Below are positions 27,305 to 37,346 of a DNA stretch of 64,000 nucleotides, piece after piece. The stretch lies in assembly GCF_031880315.1 (NCBI RefSeq), contig NZ_CP134771.1, positions 4,118,501-4,182,500 of the forward strand, given 5' to 3'. A program made the translations under genes and the position numbers. Below the pieces are notes generated by a model, which searched no databases, had not been told where the DNA came from, and saw only the letters and a program-made list of their open reading frames with translations. Numbering within the stretch: position 1 is the first letter of the stretch; each line of letters begins with the position of its first letter. Source of the DNA: Pseudomonas baltica. Lineage in GTDB: Bacteria > Pseudomonadota > Gammaproteobacteria > Pseudomonadales > Pseudomonadaceae.

Positions 27305-28558
27305 ATGTTCAGCAAACAAGACCAGATCCAAGGTTACGACGACGCCCTGCTGGCGGCCATGAACGCCGAAGAGCAGCGTCAGGAAGATCACATCGAACTG
27401 ATCGCCTCGGAGAACTACACCAGCAAGCGCGTGATGCAGGCTCAAGGCAGCGGCCTGACCAACAAGTACGCCGAAGGCTATCCGGGCAAGCGTTACTACG
27501 GGGGTTGCGAGCATGTCGACAAGGTCGAATTGCTGGCCATCGAGCGCGCCAAGCAGCTGTTCGGTGCCGATTACGCCAACGTCCAGCCGCACTCGGGTTC
27601 GCAAGCCAACGCCGCGGTGTACCTCGCCCTGCTGCAGGCCGGTGACACCGTGCTGGGCATGAGCCTGGCCCACGGCGGTCACCTGACCCACGGCGCCAAG
27701 GTGAGCTTCTCGGGCAAGCTCTACAACGCCGTGCAGTACGGCATCGATACCGACACCGGGCTGATCGACTACGACGAAGTCGAGCGCCTGGCCGTGGAGC
27801 ACCAGCCGAAGATGATCATCGCCGGCTTCTCGGCGTATTCGAAAACTCTGGATTTCCCGCGTTTCCGCGAGATCGCCGACAAGGTCGGTGCCTATCTGTT
27901 CGTCGACATGGCCCACGTGGCCGGTCTGGTCGCCGCCGGTCTGTACCCCAATCCGTTGCCCTACGCTGACGTGGTCACCACTACCACGCACAAGACCCTG
28001 CGCGGCCCCCGTGGCGGCTTGATCCTGGCCAAGGCCAACGAAGAGATCGAGAAAAAGCTCAACTCTGCGGTGTTCCCTGGTGGTCAGGGCGGCCCGCTGA
28101 TGCATGTGATCGCGGCCAAGGCGGTGTGCTTCAAGGAAGCCCTGGAGCCGAGCTTCAAGGCCTATCAGCAGCAAGTGATCGACAACGCCCAGGCGATGGC
28201 TGGCGTGTTTATCGAGCGTGGCTACGATGTAGTGTCCGGCGGCACCGATAACCACCTGTTCCTGGTCAGCCTGATCCGCCAGGGCCTGACCGGCAAAGAG
28301 GCCGACGCCGCCCTGGGCCGCGCGCACATTACCGTCAACAAGAACGCCGTACCTAACGATCCACAGTCGCCATTCGTGACCTCGGGCCTGCGCATCGGTA
28401 CGCCGGCCGTCACCAGCCGTGGCTTCAAGGTCAGCCAATGCGTGGCGCTGGCCGGCTGGATCTGCGACATCCTCGACAACCTGGGCGATGCCGACGTCGA
28501 GGCCGATGTGGCCAGGAACGTCACCGCCCTGTGCGCCGACTTCCCGGTTTACCGCTGA
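27305..28558 (+). CDS. glyA: Serine hydroxymethyltransferase of the sarcosine operon
   Basis: 417 residues. The PLP lysine is Lys230 in [14 protein letters not shown], and the N-terminal [20 protein letters not shown] is diagnostic. It interconverts glycine plus methylene-THF with serine plus THF, so it uses both products of SoxBDAG. ATG 27305 has GGGAGA upstream. It leads the operon glyA-soxBDAG-purU-fdhA; the same operon in P. aeruginosa (glyA1) is induced by sarcosine through SouR, which is not encoded here. The leader 27131-27304 contains a gcggcc...ggccgc hairpin at about 27239-27260. Confidence 0.96.
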   Translation: MFSKQDQIQGYDDALLAAMNAEEQRQEDHIELIASENYTSKRVMQAQGSGLTNKYAEGYPGKRYYGGCEHVDKVELLAIERAKQLFGADYANVQPHSGSQANAAVYLALLQAGDTVLGMSLAHGGHLTHGAKVSFSGKLYNAVQYGIDTDTGLIDYDEVERLAVEHQPKMIIAGFSAYSKTLDFPRFREIADKVGAYLFVDMAHVAGLVAAGLYPNPLPYADVVTTTTHKTLRGPRGGLILAKANEEIEKKLNSAVFPGGQGGPLMHVIAAKAVCFKEALEPSFKAYQQQVIDNAQAMAGVFIERGYDVVSGGTDNHLFLVSLIRQGLTGKEADAALGRAHITVNKNAVPNDPQSPFVTSGLRIGTPAVTSRGFKVSQCVALAGWICDILDNLGDADVEADVARNVTALCADFPVYR

Positions 28559-28581
28559 GAGCCTGTCTGGAGTAAATGACT

Positions 28582-29832
28582 ATGCAACGCTATTCGGGCT
28601 TCGGCCTCTTCAAGCACTCGCTCAGCCATCATGAAAACTGGCAGCGCATGTGGCGCACGCCGACCCCGAAAAAGGTCTACGACGTGGTCATCGTCGGCGG
28701 CGGCGGGCACGGCCTGGCCACGGCCTACTATCTGGCCAAGGAGCACGGCATCACCAACGTGGCCGTGGTCGAGAAGGGCTGGTTGGGCGGCGGCAACACC
28801 GCGCGCAACACCACCATCGTGCGCTCCAACTACCTGTGGGACGAGTCGGCGTTCCTGTACGAACACGCGATGAAACTGTGGGAAGGTCTGTCTCAGGACA
28901 TCAACTACAACGTGATGTTCTCGCAGCGCGGTGTCTACAACCTGTGCCACACCCTGCAGGACATGCGTGACTCCGAGCGTCGGGTGAGCGCCAACCGCCT
29001 CAATGGCGTCGATGGCGAACTGCTCAACGGCAAGCAGGTGGCTGAAGAGATTCCGTACCTGGACTGCAGCAAGAACACCCGTTACCCGATCATCGGCGCC
29101 ACCGTGCAGCGTCGCGGTGGCGTGGCCCGTCACGATGCCGTGGCCTGGGGCTTCGCCCGTGCGGCCGACGCCTTGGGCGTGGACCTGATCCAGCAGACCG
29201 AGGTGATCGGTTTTCGCAAGGAAAACGGCGTCTGTATCGGCGTCGAGACCAACAAGGGCTTTATCGGCGCCAAGCGCGTCGGTGTCGTGACAGCCGGTAA
29301 CTCCGGGCACATGGCCAAGCTGGCGGGCTTCCGTCTGCCGGTTGAATCCCACCCGCTGCAAGCGCTGGTGTCGGAACCGATCAAACCCATCATCGACAGC
29401 GTGATCATGTCCAACGCCGTGCACGGTTACATCAGCCAGTCCGACAAGGGCGACCTGGTGATCGGTGCCGGCATCGACGGCTGGGTCGGCTACGGCCAGC
29501 GCGGTTCGTACCCGGTGATCGAGCACACCATCCAGGCCATCGTCGAGATGTTCCCGGTGCTCTCGCGGGTGCGCATGAACCGTCAGTGGGGCGGCATCGT
29601 CGACACCACGCCGGACGCCTGCCCGATCATCTCCAAGACGCCGGTGCCGAACATGTTCTTCAACTGCGGTTGGGGCACCGGCGGTTTCAAGGCCACGCCG
29701 GGTTCGGGCAACGTGTTTGCCGCAAGCCTGGCCAAGGGTGAAATGCACCCGCTGGCCAAACCCTTTTCCATCGAGCGCTTCCACAACGGCGCACTGATCG
29801 ACGAACACGGCGCTGCCGCGGTCGCCCACTAA
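28582..29832 (+). CDS. soxB: Sarcosine oxidase beta subunit
   Basis: 416 residues. The N-terminal FAD site reads [20 protein letters not shown], then [13 protein letters not shown], the region of the covalent-FMN His in this family. The C-terminal [16 protein letters not shown] block is conserved. With SoxA, SoxD and SoxG it oxidises sarcosine to glycine, transferring the methyl group to THF or releasing formaldehyde and making H2O2. ATG 28582 is preferred because CTGGAG is 9-10 nt upstream; ATG 28576 is too close. Confidence 0.96.
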   Translation: MQRYSGFGLFKHSLSHHENWQRMWRTPTPKKVYDVVIVGGGGHGLATAYYLAKEHGITNVAVVEKGWLGGGNTARNTTIVRSNYLWDESAFLYEHAMKLWEGLSQDINYNVMFSQRGVYNLCHTLQDMRDSERRVSANRLNGVDGELLNGKQVAEEIPYLDCSKNTRYPIIGATVQRRGGVARHDAVAWGFARAADALGVDLIQQTEVIGFRKENGVCIGVETNKGFIGAKRVGVVTAGNSGHMAKLAGFRLPVESHPLQALVSEPIKPIIDSVIMSNAVHGYISQSDKGDLVIGAGIDGWVGYGQRGSYPVIEHTIQAIVEMFPVLSRVRMNRQWGGIVDTTPDACPIISKTPVPNMFFNCGWGTGGFKATPGSGNVFAASLAKGEMHPLAKPFSIERFHNGALIDEHGAAAVAH

Positions 29833-29846
29833 CAGGAGAATCATCC

Positions 29847-30143
29847 ATGTTGCACATCTTCTGTCCTCATTGCGGCGAACTGCGCTCCGAAGAAGAATTC
29901 CACGGCTCGGGCCAGGCGCACATTCCGCGTCCGCTGGACCCCGGTGCTTGCACCGATGCCGAGTGGGGCGAGTACATGTTCTTCCGTGACAACCCGCGTG
30001 GCCTTCACCACGAGCTGTGGATTCACGCCGCCGGTTGCCGTCAGTACTTCAACGCCACCCGCGACACCGTGACCTACGAGATTCTCGAAACCTATCCGAT
30101 CGGCACCAGGCCGCAAGTGACTGGCGCAGGAGAGAAAGCATGA
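29847..30143 (+). CDS. soxD: Sarcosine oxidase delta subunit
   Basis: 98 residues with Zn ligands Cys6, Cys9 (FCPHCGELR), His60 and Cys64 (WIHAAGC), as in heterotetrameric sarcosine oxidases. It is a structural Zn subunit at the alpha/beta interface. The 3' end overlaps soxA by 4 bp (ATGA), giving translational coupling. Confidence 0.95.
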   Translation: MLHIFCPHCGELRSEEEFHGSGQAHIPRPLDPGACTDAEWGEYMFFRDNPRGLHHELWIHAAGCRQYFNATRDTVTYEILETYPIGTRPQVTGAGEKA

Positions 30144-33100
30144 GCCAGGTCAATCGCCTGTCCAACGGCGGTCGTATCGATCGCAGCAAGGTCCTGACGT
30201 TCACCTTCAACGGCCAGAGCTACAAGGGCTATGAAGGCGACACCCTGGCTGCCGCGTTGCTGGCCAACGGCGTCGACATCATCGGCCGCAGCTTCAAGTA
30301 CTCGCGGCCACGCGGCATCGTCGCCGCCGGCGCCGAAGAGCCCAATGCGGTGCTGCAGATCGGCGCCACCGAAGCCACCCAGATCCCCAACGTGCGGGCC
30401 ACTCAGCAGGCGCTGTACCAGGGCCTGGTAGCTACCAGCACCAACGGCTGGCCGAACGTCAACACCGACGTGATGGGCATCCTCGGCAAGGTCGGCGGCA
30501 AGCTGATGCCGCCAGGCTTCTACTACAAGACGTTCATGTACCCGCAGTCGTTCTGGATGACGTACGAGAAGTACATCCGCAAAGCCGCGGGCCTGGGCCG
30601 TTCGCCGACTGAAGTCGATCCGGACACCTACGACAACTACAACCAGCACTGCGACGTGCTGGTGGTGGGCTCCGGCCCCGCCGGTCTGGCCGCCGCACTG
30701 GCCGCTGCGCGCAGCGGTGCACGGGTGATTCTGGCCGATGAGCAGGAAGAGTTCGGCGGCAGCCTGCTGGACACCCGCGAGAGCCTGGACGGCCAGCCGG
30801 CGACCGAGTGGGTCGCCAGCGTGATCGCCGAACTGCGCAGCCTGCCCGACGTGGTGCTGCTGCCCCGTGCGACCGTCAACGGCTATCACGACCACAATTT
30901 CCTGACCATCCACGAGCGCCTGACCGATCACCTCGGTGACCGCGCGCCGATCGGCCAGGTGCGTCAGCGCCTGCACCGTGTGCGCGCCAAGCGCGTGGTG
31001 TTGGCCACCGGCGCCCACGAGCGTCCGCTGGTGTATGGCAACAACGATGTGCCGGGCAACATGCTCGCGGGTGCGGTGTCCACCTACCTCCACCGTTACA
31101 GCGTGGCGCCGGGCAAGAAACTGGTGCTCGGCACCAACAACGATTTCGCCTACCGCGTGGTGCTGGACTGGCTCGACGCCGGCCTGCAAGTGGTGGCCGT
31201 GGCCGATGCACGCAGCAACCCGCGTGGCGCACTGGTGGAAGAAGCCCGCGCCAAGGGCGTGCGTATTCTCACCTCCAGCGCCGTGATCGAAGCCCGTGGC
31301 AGCAAGCACGTGACCGGCGCGCGCATCGCCGCCATCGACGTCGCGCGCTTGCAGGTCACCAGCCCCGGCGAGTGGCTCGATTGCGACCTGATCACCAGCT
31401 CCGGCGGCTACAGCCCGGTGGTGCATCTGGCTTCGCACTTGGGCGGCAAGCCGGTGTGGCGTGAAGATATCCTTGGTTTCGTGCCGGGTGATGCACCGCA
31501 AAAACGTGTGTGCGTGGGTGGTATCAACGGTGTGTTCGCCTTGGGCGACGCGCTGGCCGATGGCTTTGAAGGGGGCGCCCGCGCTGCCGCCGAAGCGGGC
31601 TTCAAGATCGTCGAAGGCACTGTGCCGCAGACCCTTTCGCGCCCTGAAGAAGCCACCGTGGCGCTGTATCAAGTGCCCCACGACAAGCCGACCGCTCGGG
31701 CACCCAAGCAGTTCGTCGACTTGCAGAACGACGTCACCGCCGCCGCCATCGAACTGGCGACTCGCGAGGGCTTCGAGTCGGTCGAGCACGTCAAGCGCTA
31801 CACCGCGCTGGGCTTCGGTACCGATCAGGGCAAGCTGGGCAACATCAACGGCCTGGCCATCGCCGCCCGCAGCCGCGGCATCTCGATCACCGAGATGGGC
31901 ACCACCATGTTCCGCCCCAACTACACCCCGGTGACCTTCGGCGCCATCGTCGGCCGTCATGCCGGTCACCTGTTCGAACCGGTGCGCTTCACCGCGCTGC
32001 ACGCCTGGCATGTGGCCAATGGTGCCGAGTTCGAAGACGTCGGCCAGTGGAAACGCCCGTGGTACTTCCCCAAGCGCGGCGAAGACCTGCATGCGGCGGT
32101 CGCCCGCGAGTGCAAGGCCGTGCGTGACAGCGTCGGCCTGCTGGACGCTTCGACCCTGGGCAAGATCGACATTCAGGGCCCGGACGCGCGGGAATTCCTC
32201 AACCGCATCTATACCAACGCCTGGACCAAACTGGACGTGGGCAAGGCCCGTTACGGCCTGATGTGCAAAGAAGACGGCATGGTGTTCGACGACGGCGTGA
32301 CCGCCTGCCTGGCCGACAACCACTTTCTGATGACCACCACCACCGGCGGCGCTGCACGCGTGCTGCAGTGGCTGGAAATCTATCAGCAGACCGAATGGCC
32401 AGACCTGAAGGTGTACTTCACCTCGGTCACCGACCACTGGGCGACCCTGACCCTGTCGGGCCCCAACAGCCGCAAGCTGCTGAGTGAAGTGACCGACATC
32501 GACCTGGACAAGGACGCCTTCCCGTTCATGACCTGGAAGGAAGGCCTGGTGGGCGGTGTACCGGCGCGGGTGTTCCGGATTTCGTTTACCGGCGAGTTGT
32601 CTTACGAGGTCAACATCCAGGCCGACTACGCCATGGGTGTGCTGGAAAAGATCGTCGCGGCGGGCAAGCAGTACAACCTCACCCCGTACGGCACCGAGAC
32701 CATGCACGTGCTGCGTGCCGAGAAGGGCTTCATCATCGTCGGCCAGGACACCGACGGCTCGATGACCCCGGACGACTTGAACATGGGCTGGTGTGTAGGC
32801 CGTACCAAGCCGTTCTCGTGGATCGGCTGGCGCGGCATGAATCGCGAAGACTGCGTGCGCGAGCAGCGTAAACAGCTGGTCGGCCTCAAGCCGGTGGACG
32901 GCAACAAGGTGCTGCCTGAGGGCGCGCAGCTGGTGTTCGACACCCAACAGTCGATCCCGAGGAGCATGTGCGGCCACGTGACGTCGAGCTACATGAGCTC
33001 GAGCCTGGGGCATTCATTTGCCTTGGCGGTGGTGAAGGGCGGCTTGAAGCGCATGGGCGAGAAGGTGTTCGCACCGCTGGCCGATGGCACGGTGATCGAG

Positions 33101-33157
33101 GCGGAGATCTGCTCCTCGGTGTTCATCGATCCGAAGGGGGAGCGGCAGAATATCTGA
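30140..33157 (+). CDS. soxA: Sarcosine oxidase alpha subunit
   Basis: 1005 residues, full length for the family. The N-terminal part contains a ferredoxin-like region (FTFNGQSYKGYEGDTLAAAL). A Rossmann FAD/NAD domain starts near residue 172 (VVGSGPAGLAAALAAARSG). The C-terminal third (about 620-1000) is a GcvT-type THF-binding domain with SFTGELSYEVNIQADYAMGV and TPYGTETMHVLRAEKG. It couples sarcosine oxidation to 5,10-methylene-THF formation. ATG 30140 overlaps the soxD stop. It is followed by a REP element before soxG. Confidence 0.96.
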   Translation: MSQVNRLSNGGRIDRSKVLTFTFNGQSYKGYEGDTLAAALLANGVDIIGRSFKYSRPRGIVAAGAEEPNAVLQIGATEATQIPNVRATQQALYQGLVATSTNGWPNVNTDVMGILGKVGGKLMPPGFYYKTFMYPQSFWMTYEKYIRKAAGLGRSPTEVDPDTYDNYNQHCDVLVVGSGPAGLAAALAAARSGARVILADEQEEFGGSLLDTRESLDGQPATEWVASVIAELRSLPDVVLLPRATVNGYHDHNFLTIHERLTDHLGDRAPIGQVRQRLHRVRAKRVVLATGAHERPLVYGNNDVPGNMLAGAVSTYLHRYSVAPGKKLVLGTNNDFAYRVVLDWLDAGLQVVAVADARSNPRGALVEEARAKGVRILTSSAVIEARGSKHVTGARIAAIDVARLQVTSPGEWLDCDLITSSGGYSPVVHLASHLGGKPVWREDILGFVPGDAPQKRVCVGGINGVFALGDALADGFEGGARAAAEAGFKIVEGTVPQTLSRPEEATVALYQVPHDKPTARAPKQFVDLQNDVTAAAIELATREGFESVEHVKRYTALGFGTDQGKLGNINGLAIAARSRGISITEMGTTMFRPNYTPVTFGAIVGRHAGHLFEPVRFTALHAWHVANGAEFEDVGQWKRPWYFPKRGEDLHAAVARECKAVRDSVGLLDASTLGKIDIQGPDAREFLNRIYTNAWTKLDVGKARYGLMCKEDGMVFDDGVTACLADNHFLMTTTTGGAARVLQWLEIYQQTEWPDLKVYFTSVTDHWATLTLSGPNSRKLLSEVTDIDLDKDAFPFMTWKEGLVGGVPARVFRISFTGELSYEVNIQADYAMGVLEKIVAAGKQYNLTPYGTETMHVLRAEKGFIIVGQDTDGSMTPDDLNMGWCVGRTKPFSWIGWRGMNREDCVREQRKQLVGLKPVDGNKVLPEGAQLVFDTQQSIPRSMCGHVTSSYMSSSLGHSFALAVVKGGLKRMGEKVFAPLADGTVIEAEICSSVFIDPKGERQNI

Positions 33158-33162
33158 CCGAT

Positions 33163-33230
33163 TGTAGGAGCAAGGTTTGCCCGCGAAGGGCCCTCGAGAA
33201 TGCCTTCGCGGGCAAGCCTTGCTCCCACAG
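33163..33230. repeat. REP palindrome between soxA and soxG
   Basis: Arms tgtaggagcaaggtttgccc and gggcaagccttgctcccaca lie inside an operon whose gene products form one complex. The structure could stabilise the upstream mRNA or reduce soxG expression. Confidence 0.85.
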
Positions 33231-33280
33231 TGAGTACACCCGAGATCTCCGACGTACAGCATTCAACGACAGGTGTCCTT

Positions 33281-33913
33281 ATGACCACAGTCAACGTTTA
33301 CCAACAACGCCCCGCCGAGGGCGTGAAAGTCGAGACACCGCTGCACCATGCCGACCTTGCCAGCCTGGTCGGCAAGGGCCGCAGCAACGCCGGCGTGACG
33401 CTGCGCGAGAAAAAACTGCTGGGCCACCTGACCCTGCGCGGCGACGGCCACGATCCCGCCTTTGCCGGCGGTGTGCACAAGGCCCTGGGCCTGGAGCTGC
33501 CGTCGGCGCTCAAGGTGGTTTACAACGGCGAAACTTCGCTGCAGTGGCTGGGCCCGGATGAGTGGCTGCTGATCGTGCCGAGCGGTGAAGAACTGGCAGC
33601 CGAGCAAAAGCTGCGTGAAGCCCTGGCCGGCCTGCATATCGCAGTGGTCAACGTCAGTGGCGGCCAGACGCTGCTCGAACTGACCGGCGCCAATGTGCGC
33701 GAGGTGTTGATGAAGTCCACCAGCTACGACGTGCACCCCAACAACTTCCCGGTGGGCAAGGCGATTGGCACGGTGTTCGCCAAATCGCAGCTGGTGATTC
33801 GTCGCGCTGATGAAACGACTTGGGAACTGCTGATCCGCCGCAGCTTCGCCGATTACTGGTGGTTGTGGTTGCAGGATGCTTCGGCCGAGTTCGGGCTGGA
33901 AATCAAGGCCTGA
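33281..33913 (+). CDS. soxG: Sarcosine oxidase gamma subunit
   Basis: 210 residues from ATG 33281. Family features are GVTLREKKLLGHLTLRGDG near the start, LQWLGPDEWLLI in the middle, and SYDVHPNNFPVGKAIGTVFA with the C-terminal RRSFADYWWLWL. It is the smallest catalytically silent subunit besides SoxD and is needed for complex assembly. It is separated from soxA by 123 bp including a REP element, whereas soxB-soxD-soxA are tightly spaced. Confidence 0.94.
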   Translation: MTTVNVYQQRPAEGVKVETPLHHADLASLVGKGRSNAGVTLREKKLLGHLTLRGDGHDPAFAGGVHKALGLELPSALKVVYNGETSLQWLGPDEWLLIVPSGEELAAEQKLREALAGLHIAVVNVSGGQTLLELTGANVREVLMKSTSYDVHPNNFPVGKAIGTVFAKSQLVIRRADETTWELLIRRSFADYWWLWLQDASAEFGLEIKA

Positions 33914-33920
33914 CCTGGCG

Positions 33921-34040
33921 GCCCCTTCGCGGGCAAGCCCTGCTCCCACACTGGATCGCCGTACACCTGTGGGAGCAAGCCCTGCTCCTACAATGGATTG
34001 TCGTACACCTGTGGGAGCAAGGCTTGCCCGCGAAGGGGCC
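33921..34040. repeat. Three-armed REP cluster after soxG
   Basis: Three REP units (33924-33951, about 33966-33992, 34010-34036) in alternating orientation, each with gggagcaag or its complement. Confidence 0.85.
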
Positions 34041-34059
34041 CGTAAGACCTCCACATAAC

Positions 34060-34130
34060 TGTAGCGAGGGAGCTTGCCACCGATCGGCGGTGTATCAGGC
34101 AAATTTTCCGGGGGCAAGCCCCCTCGCTAC
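34060..34130. repeat. Second-class REP hairpin before purU
   Basis: tgtagcgagggagcttgcca pairs with ggggcaagccccctcgctac. It directly follows the three-armed cluster, leaving purU 238 bp from soxG and probably insulated from it. Confidence 0.85.
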
Positions 34131-34151
34131 CATAAAGAGCAAGGACACCCC

Positions 34152-35009
34152 ATGAGCCGCGCCCCCGATACCTGGATCCTCACCGCCGACTGCCCCAGCC
34201 TGCTGGGTACGGTGGACGCCGTCACTCGCTACCTGTTCGAGCAGGGCTGCTACGTCACCGAGCACCATTCGTTCGATGATCGCCTTAGCGCGCGTTTCTT
34301 CATCCGCGTCGAGTTCCGCCAGCCTGACGGCTTCGACGAGCAAGCCTTCCGCGCCGGCCTCAGCGAGCGTGGCCAGCAATTCGGCATGGTCTTCGAGCTG
34401 ACCCCGCCGCAGTTCCGGCCCAAGGTGGTGATCATGGTCTCCAAGGCCGACCACTGCCTCAACGACCTGCTCTATCGCCAGCGCATCAACCAGCTGTCCA
34501 TGGACGTGGTCGCGGTGGTCTCCAACCATCCCGACCTCGAACCGCTGGCCGCCTGGCACGGTATCCCTTACCACCATTTCCCCCTCGACCCCCACGACAA
34601 GCCCGCGCAAGAGCGCAAAGTGCTTGAGGTGATCGAGCAGACCGGCGCCGAGCTGGTGATTCTCGCCCGTTACATGCAAGTGCTGTCGCCCGAGCTGTGC
34701 CGCCGTCTGGATGGCTGGGCGATCAACATCCATCACTCGTTGCTGCCCGGTTTCAAAGGCGCCAAGCCCTATCACCAGGCCTACAACAAAGGCGTGAAGC
34801 TGGTCGGTGCGACCGCGCATTACATCAACAACGACCTCGACGAAGGCCCGATCATCGCCCAGGGCGTGGAAGTTGTGGACCACAGCGCCTACCCTGAAGA
34901 CCTGATCGCCAAGGGCCGCGACATCGAATGCCAGACCCTGGCGCGCGCGGTGGGGTTTCATATCGAGCGGCGGGTGTTCCTGAATGCCAATCGTACGGTG
35001 GTGTTGTAG
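34152..35009 (+). CDS. purU: Formyltetrahydrofolate deformylase
   Basis: 285 residues. An N-terminal ACT domain (about 8-85, TADCPSLLGTVDAVTRYLFE) is followed by a formyltransferase-fold hydrolase with the catalytic Asn192, His194 (INIHHSLLPG) and Asp230 (LDEGPIIAQ). It hydrolyses 10-formyl-THF to formate and THF, recycling the folate loaded with C1 units by sarcosine oxidase. ATG 34152 lies just after a REP cluster. It is the purU2-type copy associated with the sarcosine operon. Confidence 0.95.
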   Translation: MSRAPDTWILTADCPSLLGTVDAVTRYLFEQGCYVTEHHSFDDRLSARFFIRVEFRQPDGFDEQAFRAGLSERGQQFGMVFELTPPQFRPKVVIMVSKADHCLNDLLYRQRINQLSMDVVAVVSNHPDLEPLAAWHGIPYHHFPLDPHDKPAQERKVLEVIEQTGAELVILARYMQVLSPELCRRLDGWAINIHHSLLPGFKGAKPYHQAYNKGVKLVGATAHYINNDLDEGPIIAQGVEVVDHSAYPEDLIAKGRDIECQTLARAVGFHIERRVFLNANRTVVL

Positions 35010-35032
35010 CAGTTTTATATGTCGTTCATGCC

Positions 35033-35111
35033 GGCCCCTTCGCGGGCAAGCCTTGCTCCCACAGATGTACGGCGCTCCATTGTGGGAGCAAGGCTTGCCT
35101 GCGAAGAGGCC
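35033..35111. repeat. REP palindrome between purU and fdhA
   Basis: Arms ttcgcgggcaagccttgctc and tgggagcaaggcttgcctgc. This is the fourth REP-containing gap in the sox/C1 operon. Confidence 0.85.
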
Positions 35112-35237
35112 CTCATATTCAACACAGCAGCACGGGATTGACCACTGCCCAGTAACACCCCAATCCCGCACTGTCATTGAGCAGTAGCTCCAAGCAAGCC
35201 AGTAACACTCTTTTCCAAAAATAATAGAGGTGAACGC

Positions 35238-36437
35238 ATGTCTGATAATCGTGGTGTGGTGTATCTCGGCAACGGCAAGGTCGAGGTGCAATCTATCCCC
35301 TTCCCGAAAATGCAGGACCCGCGCGGCAAGCGCATCGAACACGGGGTCATCCTGCGTGTGGTGTCCACCAACATCTGCGGCTCCGACCAGCACATGGTCC
35401 GCGGCCGCACCACCGCTCAGGTCGGCCTGGTGCTCGGCCACGAGATCACCGGCGAAGTGCTGGAAGTCGGTCGCGATGTCGAGCACATCAAGGTCGGCGA
35501 CCTGGTCTCGGTGCCCTTCAACGTTGCCTGCGGCCGCTGCCGCAGCTGCAAGGAACAACACACCGGCGTGTGCTTGACCGTCAACCCGGCCCGCCCGGGC
35601 GGTGCCTATGGCTATGTCGACATGGGCGACTGGGTCGGCGGCCAGGCCGAGTTTGTGCTGGTACCGTACGCCGACTTCAACTTGCTCAAGCTGCCGGATC
35701 GCGACAAGGCCATGGAGAAGATCCGCGACCTGACCTGCCTCTCCGACATCCTCCCCACCGGCTACCACGGCGCAGTCACGGCCGGTGTCGGCCCGGGCAG
35801 CACGGTCTACATCGCCGGCGCGGGTCCGGTCGGCCTGGCGGCGGCCGCTTCAGCACGTTTGCTCGGTGCGGCGGTGGTGATCGTCGGTGACGTTAATCCG
35901 GCACGCCTGGCCCACGCCAAGTCCCAGGGCTTCGAGATCGCCGACCTGTCCACCGACACACCACTGCACGAACAGATCGCCGCGCTATTGGGCGAGCCGG
36001 AAGTGGACTGCGCCGTCGATGCGGTCGGCTTCGAAGCCCGCGGCCACGGCCATGTCGGCGCCCAGGCCGAAGCCCCGGCCACCGTCCTGAACTCGTTGAT
36101 GGGCGTGGTACGGGTGGCGGGCAAGATCGGCATTCCTGGGCTCTATGTCACGGAAGATCCGGGCGCGGTTGATGCCGCGGCGAAGCTGGGCAGCCTGAGC
36201 ATTCGCTTCGGCCTCGGCTGGGCGAAATCCCATAGCTTCCATACCGGACAAACTCCGACCATGAAGTACAACCGCCAGTTGATGCAGGCGATCATGTGGG
36301 GGCGTATCAATATCGCCGAGGTGGTGGGGGTGCAGGTGATCAGCCTGGATCAGGCGCCGCAAGGGTATGGCGAGTTCGATGCGGGGGTGCCGAAGAAGTT
36401 TGTGATTGATCCGCATAAGCTTTTTAGCGCTGCGTAA
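35238..36437 (+). CDS. fdhA: Glutathione-independent formaldehyde dehydrogenase
   Basis: 399 residues, zinc-dependent medium-chain dehydrogenase. The catalytic Zn ligands are Cys47 (TNICGSD) and His68 (GHEITGE). The structural Zn lobe has Cys98, Cys101, Cys104 and Cys112. The NAD site GAGPVGLAAAASARLLGA is near residue 195. It oxidises formaldehyde from betaine, dimethylglycine and sarcosine demethylation to formate without glutathione. AATAGAGGTGAAC before ATG 35238 gives a strong ribosome site. It is the last catabolic gene, followed only by a single REP half-site near 36440-36462. Confidence 0.96.
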   Translation: MSDNRGVVYLGNGKVEVQSIPFPKMQDPRGKRIEHGVILRVVSTNICGSDQHMVRGRTTAQVGLVLGHEITGEVLEVGRDVEHIKVGDLVSVPFNVACGRCRSCKEQHTGVCLTVNPARPGGAYGYVDMGDWVGGQAEFVLVPYADFNLLKLPDRDKAMEKIRDLTCLSDILPTGYHGAVTAGVGPGSTVYIAGAGPVGLAAAASARLLGAAVVIVGDVNPARLAHAKSQGFEIADLSTDTPLHEQIAALLGEPEVDCAVDAVGFEARGHGHVGAQAEAPATVLNSLMGVVRVAGKIGIPGLYVTEDPGAVDAAAKLGSLSIRFGLGWAKSHSFHTGQTPTMKYNRQLMQAIMWGRINIAEVVGVQVISLDQAPQGYGEFDAGVPKKFVIDPHKLFSAA

Positions 36438-36526
36438 AACTGTAGTGATGGGGCTTGCTCCCGATGACGCACGTCGGCTTGGAATATATCAGGCCGACGC
36501 CCGCGATAATGTTGTTTACGATCGAG

Positions 36527-37270
36527 TCACTGACGCACGCTGTTTATTCTCTTGCGGAAATCCTCCATGGCGAGGTTCTGTGTAATGAATAGTGCACCCT
36601 TGTGCTTCCCTTCCGTGCCGCTGGTTATCAAGCGTGATTGCATTGTTTCGCCGTCGAAAAAGAACATCTCCCTCTGATAGTTCTCAACGTTTGGCACCTT
36701 GCCTGCAGAGGCTGGATTGTTGATAGTGTTGACGGGGGTGCTGTTTTTGAATCTGACATTTTTTGATGTGCTGGGTGCAGATATTGTTTTTGATACTCCT
36801 TTAGGGGCACTATTCAACGCTGAGGTGCTCTTGGATTTTTTTAATAGGCTGGATGACGCCGCGACGTCGCCGGACACGTTTTTCAAGCTTGAAGATTTTT
36901 TAAGGCTTGATTTTCGGGAGAATATATTTCTGAAAAACTTCAAGATTCTGCCGTGACCGCTCGGGTCTGCAGCGTTGATCGGATCCCCCTCGCAATAAAT
37001 ATAAGCATTGATCCCGCCAGCCTCAAACGGGCTCAAGCTGTCCGGGGTATGAAAACGCTGTAATTCAGGACTGTAATTTCGATAGCCGTTACCCAGGAGA
37101 TACCCACCCATAACGGGATCGAACACCTCGCCATTGAATCCAGACGCGGCAGCCATGAGGTTCTGACAATAGCCGAACGGGCCGTACGTCATGGAGTGTC
37201 GTCCAGTGTGTAGGACTGAGTTGCTCTGGTCGGTGGCGAAGAGCGAGAAGAGTGCAGCTTGGGTTCGCAT
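36527..37270 (-). CDS. Orphan RHS-repeat-associated core protein (distal copy)
   Basis: 247 residues. Residues about 10-105 are the RHS-associated core normally found near the end of giant RHS/Tc-toxin proteins: MTYGPFGY, GYLLGNGYRNYSPELQRFHT, PDSLSPFEAGGINAYIYCEG and DPINAADPSGH. The rest is a Ser/Lys-rich unrelated tail (SRKSSLKKSSSLKN...) ending in a short FFDGETMQSRLITSG domain. There are no RHS repeats, no signal peptide and no PAAR or VgrG nearby. Translation starts at 37270 after GAGG. Base use is AT-richer than the flanks. Stand-alone proteins of this kind are frequent in fluorescent pseudomonads; their function is not known to me. Confidence 0.8.
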   Translation of the reverse strand: MRTQAALFSLFATDQSNSVLHTGRHSMTYGPFGYCQNLMAAASGFNGEVFDPVMGGYLLGNGYRNYSPELQRFHTPDSLSPFEAGGINAYIYCEGDPINAADPSGHGRILKFFRNIFSRKSSLKKSSSLKNVSGDVAASSSLLKKSKSTSALNSAPKGVSKTISAPSTSKNVRFKNSTPVNTINNPASAGKVPNVENYQREMFFFDGETMQSRLITSGTEGKHKGALFITQNLAMEDFRKRINSVRQ

Positions 37271-37346
37271 GTCAAAACCTCAAATTTTTCCAGGCTCCAG
37301 TACTGTCTGGCGATCTCGCCCAGAGACCAGGCTGGGCGACCCTGCG

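Noticed and set aside
30092..33013. Long open frame of over 970 codons on the minus strand opposite soxA
   Set aside because: It mirrors a well-supported gene in a GC-rich genome, is rich in His/Val/Ala/Gly from reversed codons and has no domain. Similar antisense frames opposite dgcA, the TonB receptor, gcd and the fimbrial genes were rejected for the same reason.
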